Shown: one piece after another, positions 10,403 to 20,379 of the stretch
How the letters are laid out: the number at the start of each line of letters is the position of its first letter
How positions within the stretch are numbered: position 1 is the stretch's first letter
Assembly: GCA_023105745.1 (NCBI GenBank)
Contig: JALGQZ010000009.1
Span: 13,998,564-14,062,563 of the forward strand
Source: Austropuccinia psidii
Lineage: Eukaryota > Basidiomycota > Pucciniomycetes > Pucciniales > Sphaerophragmiaceae
Reading direction: 5' to 3'
DNA length: 64,000 bases
Made by a program: the position numbers and the translations under genes
Notes under the pieces: generated by a model
What the model saw: only the letters and a program-made list of their open reading frames with translations
The model's database searches: none
What the model was told of the DNA's origin: nothing

Positions 10403-10423
10403 AAGGCAGTGACCTCCTGCCTT
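10403..10423 (+). promoter_or_regulatory. Conserved leader hairpin upstream of ORF X3
   Basis: A perfect 7-bp stem AAGGCAG / CTGCCTT with loop TGACCTC (one base different from the 9946 copy), followed by ATCAAAGAGGAA. It starts a few bases after the X2 stop and 146 nt before the X3 ATG. The repeat of stem, loop and 3' flank in front of two successive ORFs argues for a regulatory role. Confidence 0.5.
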
Positions 10424-10568
10424 ATCAAAGAGGAATATTCAAATTCTTACTCTAAATTACCATTGAAAACCCATTAAACCTACCCTCAAACTATTTTTGA
10501 TAAATAAATTTGATACTATTCTCTATTCATCTTACTTTAACACATCAAATCCCACCAAATCCTTCAAA

Positions 10569-11246
10569 ATGAAGTCATGGCCATTACTTGATGAAAATCC
10601 CTGGTCAAAGGACACAGATATCAGCTGGCTAGAAGGAAAAGAATTCTGGGACAATTACATTAATCCACAAGAAATTGATGAAAATCCTGACTGGTTCTTG
10701 AAAATAAAACCAGAACCCTGTCCTGATATCTTCACCATAATACTTCCATATATTGAGTTTGAGGACATCTTTGAAGAAGAAGAATCACCATTAGAAACTG
10801 TATTTTCACATCCATGGAAAGAACTACCTGGATTCAACCTTACAAAATATGAATTTTTAGAGTTACTTACCTGGGATGGAATTGAAGGCAACCTTGGGAA
10901 CCAATACTGGAATGAAATTTTTGAAATGGATGAACACCTCAGGAAATCACTATTTTGGAGGACCTGGGAATGCCAAAACTGGTTCAACCTCCAGGATTTT
11001 GAAATTGAAAATGGTAAAATAAGCAAGATCTCAAGAGGGTATATTATTAATAATTCCACCTGGGATTGCCATTGGGAAGAAACACTTATACCAGCAATCC
11101 TCATTCTCAAAGGTGGTTCAACTCAATTAAAATCAAAGGATTGGGACTCTTTCTGTCAAGAATACCTGTTTAAAGCTCTCAAAAGAGAGAAATGGAGGGG
11201 ACAAAGAGTTATTAAACAAGAATTAGTGAAGAAAATACTAGGTTAA
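10569..11246 (+). CDS. Accessory ORF X3 (225 aa), paralogue of X1
   Basis: I chose the ATG at 10569 (AAAATGA). The frame is open further up, but without another ATG. The core from about 10738 to 10935 repeats the X1 pattern: acidic PYIEFEDIF, then FLELLTWDGIEGNLGN and IFEM, then Trp-rich strands. The C-terminus is basic (KALKREKWRGQRVIKQELVKK). Many Trp and acidic residues and no membrane helix suggest a folded soluble protein. No known family. The duplicated core plus the intact frame in an element with a dead pol suggests these ORFs mattered to the element, though this is inference. Confidence 0.6.
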   Translation: MKSWPLLDENPWSKDTDISWLEGKEFWDNYINPQEIDENPDWFLKIKPEPCPDIFTIILPYIEFEDIFEEEESPLETVFSHPWKELPGFNLTKYEFLELLTWDGIEGNLGNQYWNEIFEMDEHLRKSLFWRTWECQNWFNLQDFEIENGKISKISRGYIINNSTWDCHWEETLIPAILILKGGSTQLKSKDWDSFCQEYLFKALKREKWRGQRVIKQELVKKILG

Positions 11247-11539
11247 AGGTTCTTTCATTTTATTTTGTTAAATTTGGTTTGAAATACTCATCATCTAGAT
11301 ATAACAATAAAAAAAATAAAAATAAAATAAAATATAAAAAAAAAAAAAAAAGAAAAGAAAAGCACTGAGGGAAATACTACAAAGATTCTATTACAAACTA
11401 TTAATATCATCTGTGGTAGTTCACATTACAGTTTATAATTTTAATATCTTAACATCTTAACACTTATTAACTTAGTACCTTATTATTGTATTGCCTTTTA
11501 ATTAAGGGTGTTATTGTTAATTATCAACTTAGTCTCTCA
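11247..11539. other. A-rich non-coding spacer in element 1
   Basis: A/T-rich with an A/G-rich run around 11305-11360. I see no gene or structure. It marks the right end of the CG-free part of the element. Confidence 0.5.
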
Positions 11540-11966
11540 GCTCGGTCAATATAAAACAATAGTTTTCTTTTTTTCTTTTCATTCCTTAAAAAATAAAAAA
11601 AAATAATATAAATAAATAAATAAATAAAAAATATAAATAATAATAATAGTAGTAAAAAATAAAAAAACAATAGCACCCAACTAGAATGAAGCGTAAATTC
11701 GTACATAATACAACATCCCAGAACTTTTAGCTTTAAAAAAGGGAAAAAGAAACAAGACAAAATTTTTTTTATTTCTTTTTTTCTTTTTTTGGGGAATCTC
11801 CCCTTACAGAGAAATATAGGGAAAACGGTAATATACAGCAACTAATAGCTAAATATCAACAAATAAATAAATAAATATAAAAAAGTAGACATATAGTGAA
11901 TATTAATAAAAAAAAAAACAAAGTAACGGGTTAATAAACAAAATATGTGTATCAAATTGAACTAAC

Positions 11967-12392
11967 CTAGTTACTTTTATACGAAGTAATAGCCCGACCC
12001 TTAGAGTTTCGAGGGCGTAATTGGTAGGTCATTGGCACCAACCTCTTGGGAAGGCAGCGGTTCCTTTTCTTCCTTGCAACGACGGGAGGATTGTTGGTTA
12101 AAAAATAAGCCTCTGGGTCCGCGACAAAGAGTCTTGGATCAAATTTGCCTTCAATAAAGGCGTAAAAGGCTAATGCGGCCTAAGGGACTGACTCAGTGTC
12201 AGAAGACACAGAGGAGGCTCGGGAAAGAGGAGCTAGTGCAGGAGGGGATTGCAAAGGACTGGAGGGATGGGCTATTGTCTCGTAGAAAGAAGGCAATGGA
12301 TTGACAAATAGAAGCTCTTTGATCTCGCTGGTGGTAAAAGCTTTTACGAGATCAGAGTAACCTGACCTGTAGGAGTAATTGGAAGAGCTCAT
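11967..12392 (-). pseudogene. Antisense ORF with one in-frame TAG
   Basis: Starts at the ATG 12392 (minus strand). It reads 70 codons to TAG at 12180-12182, then continues in the same frame for exactly 70 more codons to the stop at 11967-11969. The first half is Ser/Pro-rich (PSSPLQSPPALAPLSRAS). The second half looks like a folded segment followed by a basic tail (VARKKRNRCLPKRLVP). Composition on both sides of the TAG is coding-like, so this is either a recently killed gene or one decoded by read-through. It runs against the direction of the retrotransposon. I do not recognise the family. Confidence 0.45.
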
Positions 12393-12907
12393 TTGTTTCT
12401 TTTTTTTAAAAAAAAAAAAAACTACAGGGAGCTGATAACTAAAGCAAAAAAAAATCAAATGAAACATGAGAGTCAGTATTAAGTAACAAAAATCACAGTC
12501 AAGCAATGGATCCAAGCCTACAAATGTATCAAGGTTTGGCAAAAATGAGAATATATAAATAATATAAAAAAAAAGAGAGTAAGAAGTTGTTGGCAAAGTA
12601 CGATTCGATTTGAGCATTGCCCAAGCTATTTATACTAAAAAAAAAATACGAACAACTGAGACCAATAGGGCAGGAATCAATCCAAACAAGGCAAGTAAAG
12701 AAATATCAGTAACGTACCAAAGAATCAGGCAATGTCCCAAAGAAAGCAGCACCAGAGAACAGTGGCCGAAGGATCGACACTTCCTAAATGCCTTCAAACT
12801 CCCAAAAGTAATTAGGGAATTCAAAACAAAAAGTAAAAAAGAGGGAGCTACGATCAAACCATCAGCATCCGAAATCGGCGAAGTAAAAAAAAGGGGGGGT
12901 ACTAACG

Positions 12908-13090
12908 TTATGACAAACTTGATAAGGGCAGTGGTACAGTTAAGGTCACAGTTGGAAAAGATTTTGGTGAGGTGTAGATCCCAATGAAGCCCAAATACCA
13001 TTTCTTTTCTGCCATGGCATCTTCTTTTGCTAAAACGTTGAAAGGGATACATCGAGCAGACTTCAATAAATCGGGCGTTAAAACAAACAT
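12908..13090 (-). CDS. Short antisense ORF (60 aa), possibly an exon
   Basis: Minus-strand ORF starting ATG at 13090, in the CpG-rich segment upstream of the antisense pseudogene. Its stop at 12908 directly abuts a GTTAGT sequence that could be a 5' splice site, so it may be a first coding exon of a spliced antisense gene whose later exons include 11967-12392. No domain recognised and the splice model is speculative. Confidence 0.25.
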   Translation of the reverse strand: MFVLTPDLLKSARCIPFNVLAKEDAMAEKKWYLGFIGIYTSPKSFPTVTLTVPLPLSSLS

Positions 13091-13618
13091 TGTGGTTTAG
13101 AAATCAAGAAAGAAGGGTCCGTACTTACCCTCTAGTAATAATAATTGAAGGAAGTCCGTTTTTTTTTCTTTTTTTTTGCACATGGAATTAGTGGAAGATT
13201 CAAGGAAGAGAAACGTGATTATCTCCGGGACCACTCGGCTTGATTAAAAAAAAAAAATAAATTAAAAAAAAAGAGAAAAAAAAACTCATGAAGGGGGAAC
13301 CTTAGAAGTAGGATGCGAACAATATACAGTAACCAATAATAATAAAAAAAGAGGAGAGAAAGGTGGATGGCAAGAGTCGTAATGAGTCTATTATAATCTA
13401 ACCTTGCATAGTCAGAACCGGGCCGTACGACCCGGTTAGTCATGTCAGGACTCAATTAATAAGTCCGGCGATGAAAGGCTCTCATATATGAAAAAATATA
13501 TATAAATATCTAAAAATATATATGACCACAGTAAAAAAAGAGAATTTAAAAAAAATAAAAAAAAAAAAATAATAATAAAAAATAAAAAAAAAATATAAAA
13601 ATAAAAAAAATAAAATAA

Positions 13619-16600
13619 AAGTCCTCAACATGACTTTAAACTGTTGAAATTTTTTTTATGTTTTGGAAAATGATAATAAAACAAAAAAAAAGAGCCCTAA
13701 GCAAGGCTTTAAACTGCTTGTTTTGCTTTTCTTTTGTTTTTTTTTTTGATAATGTTGGCTAATTTTCATTTATTGGCCTTTAAATTACTAACATTTTCTC
13801 TATTTTCAGCTAATACATTGAAAAAGCCCTCATCAAGGCTTTAAACTGATAGATTCTTTTATTTTTTTTTCATTTTTCCTCTTTCATAACTGATTTTATT
13901 GGACATTTTTTGCTACAGGGCTAAAAGCTTAAACACAGGAAGTCCTCAGCATGACTTAAAGCTGCTTATTTCTCTTTTGCTTCATTTTTCAATATAATAA
14001 CTGATTTTGTTTTTTTTCCTTTTATTATGACTTTACTGACAGCTATTTTAAATTATTTACTATAGTGATAATGAGAACAATAAAAAAGATAAATTATCTG
14101 CTTATTTATTTTTGACTTTCTTCAATATCTGAAAATTTACTGATGATTTTTATGTTACAAAGGCCTTAAAAGGAATAAACAAAAAAAGGATCCCTCAGCA
14201 TGGCTTTAAACTGCTGGGTTTGCTTATTTTAATTGAATTATTTTTTTATTAATTTTTTATGCTACAGGGCCATAAAGGAAAATGAAAAGCCCTCAGCATG
14301 GCTTAAAACTGCTTGGTTTTATTCATTATTTTATTCTTGTTTCCTTTATCAATGCTAACATTATTTTTCTATTTTTGATACAGGAATATTTCAAAACAAA
14401 ACAAAAAATAGTATATATATATATATATATATTTAATGATTTAAGAAGGGCTACAAACAAAAAAAAAGAGCCCTAAGCATGGCTTTAAACTGCTATTTTA
14501 TCTTTTATGCTTTCTCATTTTGAATGATAACTATACTAACATATTTGATTTGGCTTCCACAGGTATGCAACATTAATAAAATATTTCTCTTATTTTATAG
14601 GCTTAAATGTGCTTTTAAAATAAAGATGAGTCCTCAATAAGACTATAAACTGTTTAAGATAACTATACAACTTGGCTTTGAAGATAAATTACATGCCAGG
14701 AAACCCCAAGTGCAACAATCAGGTGCCTGTACAGAAGATATGGTCCTTGGCAAGACCATAAAATGCCCACTCAAATTATCAACAAAAGTCAAGAAAAATT
14801 GAACAGGCAAGGTCCTTGGAAAGACCATAAACTGCCCACTCCAATTATTAACAATAATCAAAAATAAACCAATGGTCCTTGGCAAGACCATAAACTTCCC
14901 CTTCAAACATCAATAAATACCTTTAAATATCAAGAAAAAAAAGAATTCTAAAAAAGGACTCAAAATGCAAAACAATCAATCAATGGTCCTTGGAAAGACC
15001 ATAAGCTGCCCACCACTAAAATTCTCAACGAGGACTCAAAAATAAACAAAAATCAACCAATAGTCCCTGGCAAGAATATAAACTTCCTATTTAAAGTATT
15101 CAAAAACATTGGAAAAGGACTACAAAAGGAGGATAAGTCCTAGGCAAGACTATAAACTACCTAAGGTTTCATTTCTTATTTTTTTTAATTTCTAATTTTA
15201 TGTCATTATAAAGAAGAATTAGAAAGATTTACTGACTTGAATGTTCTTAACATATTTTATTTATTTTATTTTTTACTTTTTATTTTTTATTTCAAACTCA
15301 TTTATTTATTTTCACTAAGAATTAGGGCCGTATCCCATTAATACGCTCAAGAACATTCTATCATACTTTTCCTACTATTACAGCAAGAGCCATTAAGTTG
15401 GCTTAATTTTTCAGCTCAATAATAACAAAAATTATTAAAAAAAAAAAAGATCAATTTATTTGAAATATTTCTTCAATTACAAGAGAGTTATTGGAACTTG
15501 TTTGAAAAGAAGAAGTATTTGTGCCATGAAGACATTAATTGAACTCTGAAGGAATTATTTATATTAAAAACTCATAAATTAATGACATAATTTGGGGAAT
15601 TTACATATTAATAACACCTCAATGTGCTGTTTCTTCCAAATGGAATTGAAAAAGCCCCCCAAAAGCAAAGAAGAGTTTTTTTTTAATTGTACAAATCTTC
15701 AATTTCACTGTTTATATTTTTTAACAACTCAAATGCATTTATGGGTAACAAAAAATCTGAACCATAAAGGGGATGGACTTGAAATAAAGTCTGAGTCACA
15801 ATGATGATTCCAAAAGGAAGAGTTGTGGTATCATAAGGGTCATTATATGATTAAAGGACTTAAATTATGATCATTCAATTATGTCATATTAATTATAAAT
15901 ACTCTCAAGAGCACCAATTCTTGCTAAATGGCACAACTTACCACCTTTAACCAAAGAGCTCCATGATCTTGATTGTGATTCAGTATTATTTCCTTTGAAG
16001 TGTCATTTTTACTCAGATATTTCAATTTAAAAGGTTATTTTATTCTTAAAATCAAACAAAAAAAAATACCATTCAGTCCAATTTAAAAAAAAAAAAAAAA
16101 AAAAAAAAATTTATTATTGAATCATTATCAGAATATAAAATTATGTAAATTTACTGTATCATTATTTATCCTTATCAAAATCACTATAAAAAAATAAGGG
16201 GTGGGTAAACTTATTTCTTACACTATCCCTTATAGTGGAAGTTTTGGGGGAATGAGAACATATCCTGTTCAGAATTTGAAAACCAACTCAAGATTTTTAA
16301 ATGGAGAGGGGGGCCCTCATCCAAAAGAATATTATTAGGAAACAAAAAGAAAATAAATAAATTAATATTAAAATCAATTTTAAATCACCTTATTATTACA
16401 ATTTTTTTATTTTTCATTTCTTTATAACAAAAGAACAAAAGAACCTAAATTATTTTGAAGAAACAGCAAGAGAATTGAGAAACAACTCATCATAGGAAAA
16501 TTATTCAGAATACTGAAAATGAAGAAGATTATTTATGAAGAAAAACAGGAGTTCCTTATGGATTGACCTTTGGACAACACCAGACCTTGGAAATTTCTTT

Positions 16601-17272
16601 CTTTCTTGTTTGAACCTCAATTGGAATTCAAGAATCACTGGCCAGGATTTATGGACTGAAGGATGACTAACTGGATTAATTATTGACTCAGGACTCACTC
16701 AACATGAAGGACCAACAAGATGATGTAAAACACTCAACTCAAATTGCCCTTGGGATTTTAAAGAAGATTGAAGACTCAAGAGGTCCTCAGCATGACACTA
16801 AACTGCTTCCCCTGTAGACTTGGGCAGGGAAATGTATAAAGAAAATAACAGCCAAGAAGCTGGAGGGGATTGTCCTAGTCAGGAGAAGTGCTGAAGGACC
16901 ATTTTTGTCCTCAGCATGACAATAAACTGCTCCCTTTGTGTAACAAGAACAAGGGGTTTTACAGGTGCTTATCATTATCAAAGTGGCCAAAATGAACAAA
17001 GTGAAGTCCCAAGCCATCAATTAAGAAAAGAAGATTCCTCATCAAGAAATAAAACAACCACAAGAATCTTGAATCAAATGAGAATCATGAAGATTGAAGA
17101 ATAAAAAAAGAGTCAAGTGGAATCCAAAATCAAGCCCAAAGGAGCTCAAGAATGAATATAAGCCCTTGGATTAGGTCAGGAGGTCCTTGCATGACTTAAA
17201 CTGCAGGACTTGTATACCTAATATACAGGGGTTACACACCTAGTTGTAGGTCCTGTATGACCTTAAACTACA
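13619..17272 (+). repeat. Array of about 18 H-type pseudoknot-like motifs
   Basis: Each copy has stem 1 (4-5 bp), CT or CTN, the 5' strand of stem 2, one base, the stem 1 partner, a 6-nt TTAAAC/ATAAAC loop, then the stem 2 partner. Copies start at about 13620, 13693, 13825, 13941, 14188, 14288, 14469, 14629, 14742, 14811, 14874, 14985, 15062, 15136, 16782, 16906, 17182 and 17248. Stem 1 variants that still pair: AGTC/GACT, AGCC/GGCT, GGTC/GACC, TGTC/GACA. Stem 2 variants: CAACA/TGTTG, AAGCA/TGCTT, ATCA/TGAT, AGCA/TGCT, GGCA/TGCC, TGCA/TGCA, TGTA/TACA. About a third of copies (14188, 14811, 14874, 14985, 15062, 15136) have a mismatch in one or both stems. The tract has no long ORF. Confidence 0.75.
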
Positions 17273-17370
17273 TTTTTTATGGAAGGAAGAAGAAAAGAAG
17301 AATTGTGAAGACCTCAATATTTCAGGACACTAGCAAATTCTTGGAAATAATTAAAAATCACTAATTGAAG

Positions 17371-18931
17371 ATGGATCACCAAATTTTAGCAGCCAAATAT
17401 AAATCAGTCCTGAAGAAGGTGAGACCAGTCAATGAGCCAATGCCTCAAGACCTTAACCCACCTTTGGAAAGACCACCTTTGTCAAGAGATCCTTATGAAA
17501 CACCCTTATCACCAAAACCACCCATATTTCAAGAAACCTTCAAGGTCACCCATGAAAGACTGCAAGCACTCAATTTTGGCCCACCAGGATGGTTATCAAA
17601 TGAAGAAATCAATTTACTCAAAAATGTGATTACCTTAAGGGAAAAAGCAATAGCTTTCTGTGAAGAAGAAAGAGGATTACTCAAACACTCATATGGAGAA
17701 CCTTACAAGATACCAGTAATACCTCATGAACCTTGGCAGAAGAAACCAATTCCCATTCCCAAATCAATTTTACCTCAGTTTACTGAATTAATCAGAGAAA
17801 GAATCAGGACTGGACTCTATGAGCAATCCACCTCAAGCTACACAAGCCCAATCTTTTGTGTGGCCAAATAAAATGGGAAACTCAGAATTGTCCATGACCT
17901 TCAAGAACTCAACAAAGTCACCATCAAGGATGCTGGCTTACCACCTCACATTGAAGAATTTGTAGATGTATTTTCAGGAAGAGCATGTTATGGACTAGGA
18001 GACATCATGGGAGGATATGATGAAAGAGAATTAGATGTCACTACAAGACCCCTCACCACTTTTGAAACACCCCTTGGAAGGATGCAACTCACAAGACTAC
18101 CCCAAGGAGCCACCAACTCAGTAGCAGTATACCAAGCCCAAATGACCTGGATACTTCAAGAAGAAATACCAGAAAGTGTAGGAATTTTTATTGATGATGG
18201 AGGAATAAAAGGACCAAGATCACTTTATAACCAGGAAACACTACCACAAAACCCATCAATAAGAAGATTTATATGGGAATATGCCATCACTTTAGAAAGA
18301 ATTTTATTCAGGATTGAAGAAGCAGGACTTACTATCTCAGGATCAGAGTTTGCATGCTGTGTTCCAGTTTTGGACATAGTAGGGCGTGTTGTATCATTCA
18401 AGGGAAGAACAATCTCAAAACAAAAGATCAACAAGATTCAAAATTGGCCAACACCTCTTAACAAGAAGGAAATAAGGGGATTTCTTGGTCTTTGTGCTTA
18501 TGTAAGAATGTTTATTGAAAACTTCTCACAAGTTGCATCACCACTCAGAAGGCTCACCAGAGAAAACATTGACTGGGACTAGGATCAAAAATGTGAAGAA
18601 GCTTTCCATGAGCTCATAAGAATAGTTGGAGAAGAAATAACCCTTTAGAAATCAGATTATGACAAAGGAGCAGGAAAAATTAAGCTAGAAGTAGATTCAA
18701 GCTACATTGCTGCAGGAGCAGTACTCACTCAAGAAGACAAAGAAGGAAAAGACAGACCAGTATTATATGAATCAATAACTTTTTCAAAATTAGAATCAAA
18801 ATACTCACAACCCAAATTGGAACTCTGTGGAGTTGCAAGAATTCTCAAGAAACTTCAAACCATACTTTGGGGACAACATTTTGAATTACATGTTGATGCC
18901 AAGGCTTTAATTGAAATGATCAACACCCCTT
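17371..18931 (+). pseudogene. pol: Pol: reverse transcriptase, first copy, broken
   Basis: Starts at its own ATG (17371) in a reasonable context. It continues as a Ty3 RT: Pro-rich N-terminus, the SPIFCVAK segment, KLRIVHDLQELN, the TTFETPLG motif, LPQGATNSVA, catalytic FIDD (about 18190), GIKGP, then the connection domain and the start of RNase H. The frame is stopped by TAA at 17869-17871, TAG at 18580-18582 (a Trp codon in the second copy) and TAG at 18646-18648 (Lys in the second copy). It then ends abruptly at 18931, where the strand switches. The family resembles basidiomycete Ty3 RTs with FIDD-GIKGP motifs. Not functional as it stands. Confidence 0.85.
18463..18931 (+). repeat. Direct repeat, first copy (partner 19603-20071)
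   Basis: 469 bp repeated at +1140. The first roughly 230 bp differ at about 18-19 positions, whereas from about 18695 to 18931 I see no differences. This two-phase pattern indicates that the first copy is a chimera of two related sequences. Confidence 0.85.
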
Positions 18932-19602
18932 TTGGATGACCTTCTTTTTATCCTTCTAAATTCTTCATCTTTACTTTATTTTGGTTTTTTCATTGTACTT
19001 AAGTATTCTTGCATTCTCTTCCAAAATCCTTCTTGTTTGGTTGGTACTTGTATTCCTGAAAAATGGAGTGAATTTACATTCTTAGCCCCAAATGCAGGGT
19101 GTGGCTTGATCCAATCTTCTTCTTCATCAAATTCTGGTGCATCTTCATTTTCTTCTTCTGAGTTTTTTGGTCTTCTTGATAGCCCATCTGGCATAGTGAA
19201 GGTCTTCCCTGGTTTGTGTACCAAATCAAAGTAAAATAGCTGAATGAAAGCCACCCATCTTGTCATGGGGGCATTGGGTAAGCAAGGGGTGTTGATCATT
19301 TCAATTAAAGCCTTGGCATCAACATGTAATTCAAAATGTTGTCCCCAAAGTATGGTTTGAAGTTTCTTGAGAATTCTTGCAACTCCACAGAGTTCCAATT
19401 TGGGTTGTGAGTATTTTGATTCTAATTTTGAAAAAGTTATTGATTCATATAATACTGGTCTGTCTTTTCCTTCTTTGTCTTCTTGAGTGAGTACTGCTCC
19501 TGCAGCAATGTAGCTTGAATCTACTGCTAGCTTAATTTTTCCTGATTCTTTGTCATAATCCAATTTCTTGAGGGTTATTTCTTCTTCAAATATTCTTCTG
19601 AG
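18932..19602 (-). repeat. Inverted duplicate of pol (fold-back arm 1)
   Basis: Reverse complement of 19753-20423, 671 bp, with one mismatch noticed. It carries, on the minus strand, the RNase H and linker coding sequence of the right arm (the long minus ORF at 18976-19563 is simply this copy). Together with the right arm and a 150-bp spacer it would fold into a long RNA hairpin. Confidence 0.95.
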
Positions 19603-20379
19603 AAGAAGGAAATAAGGGGATTTCTTGGTCTTTGTGCTTATGTAAGAATGTTTATTGAAAACTTCTCACAAGTTGCATCACCACTCAGAAGGCTCACCAG
19701 AGAAGATGTTGACTGGGAGTGGGATCAAAAATGTGAAAAAGCTTTCCATAAGCTCAGAAGAATGTTTGAAGAAGAAATAACCCTCAAGAAATTGGATTAT
19801 GACAAAGAATCAGGAAAAATTAAGCTAGCAGTAGATTCAAGCTACATTGCTGCAGGAGCAGTACTCACTCAAGAAGACAAAGAAGGAAAAGACAGACCAG
19901 TATTATATGAATCAATAACTTTTTCAAAATTAGAATCAAAATACTCACAACCCAAATTGGAACTCTGTGGAGTTGCAAGAATTCTCAAGAAACTTCAAAC
20001 CATACTTTGGGGACAACATTTTGAATTACATGTTGATGCCAAGGCTTTAATTGAAATGATCAACACCCCTTGCTTACCCAATGCCCCCATGACAAGATGG
20101 GTGGCTTTCATTCAGCTATTTTACTTTGATTTGGTACACAAACCAGGGAAGACCTTCACTATGCCAGATGGGCTATCAAGAAGACCAAAAAACTCAGAAG
20201 AAGAAAATGAAGATGCACCAGAATTTGATGAAGAAGAAGATTGGATCAAGCCACACCCTGCATTTGGGGCTAAGAATGTAAATTCACTCCATTTTTCAGG
20301 AATACAAGTACCAACCAAACAAGAAGGATTTTGGAAGAGAATGCAAGAATACTTAAGTACAATGAAAAAACCAAAATAA
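19603..20379 (+). CDS. Pol: connection and RNase H domain, second copy
   Basis: Complete Ty3 RNase H reading frame (ORF from 19648, continuing the frame from 19603). Acidic active-site residues are visible: Asp in AVDSS, Glu in KLELCG, Asp in HVDAKAL and Asp in MPDGLSRR. An acidic linker (EEENEDAPEFDEEED) follows. It would degrade the RNA strand of the RNA:DNA hybrid. It ends at TAA 20377-20379, after which the same frame continues into integrase, so this stop is probably another mutation. No RT domain is attached to this copy because of the rearrangement. Confidence 0.8.
   Translation, partial: KKEIRGFLGLCAYVRMFIENFSQVASPLRRLTREDVDWEWDQKCEKAFHKLRRMFEEEITLKKLDYDKESGKIKLAVDSSYIAAGAVLTQEDKEGKDRPVLYESITFSKLESKYSQPKLELCGVARILKKLQTILWGQHFELHVDAKALIEMINTPCLPNAPMTRWVAFIQLFYFDLVHKPGKTFTMPDGLSRRPKNSEEENEDAPEFDEEEDWIKPHPAFGAKNVNSLHFSGIQVPTKQEGFWKRMQEYLSTMKKPK

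Larger units (their letters stand above)
11540..13480. other. CpG-rich segment inside CpG-free element 1
   Basis: From about 11541 CG dinucleotides become frequent (many in 11980-12180 and again at 13205-13470), whereas none was found in 3851-11540 and very few after 13500. The segment is bounded by A-rich low-complexity DNA and carries minus-strand coding traces (11967-12392 and 12908-13090). A GC-rich hairpin, AACCGGG/CCCGGTT with loop CCGTACGA, lies at 13416-13437. The composition suggests capture from another source or a different methylation history. Confidence 0.6.

Noticed and set aside
11524..11841. 105-aa Phe/Leu/Ile-rich minus-strand ORF
   Set aside because: Arises from A/T-rich low-complexity sequence.
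12630..13052. 140-aa hydrophobic minus-strand ORF that looks like a membrane protein
   Set aside because: It is in a different frame from the better antisense candidates, crosses likely splice signals and a poly-T run, and hydrophobicity follows from T-richness.
14412..14433. (TA)n microsatellite, and poly(A) runs at 11337-11351 and 16085-16110
   Set aside because: Ordinary low-complexity DNA, no further meaning seen.
13619..17272. Pseudoknots as -1 frameshift signals
   Set aside because: The tract is non-coding and no slippery heptamer at the proper spacing precedes the copies; the number of copies also argues against it.
18932..19234. 100-aa plus-strand ORF (also 20121-20423 on the minus strand)
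   Set aside because: Antisense shadow of the acidic linker of pol, present twice because of the fold-back.
18976..19563. 195-aa minus-strand ORF
   Set aside because: It is the RNase H coding sequence of the inverted arm, not an independent antisense gene.
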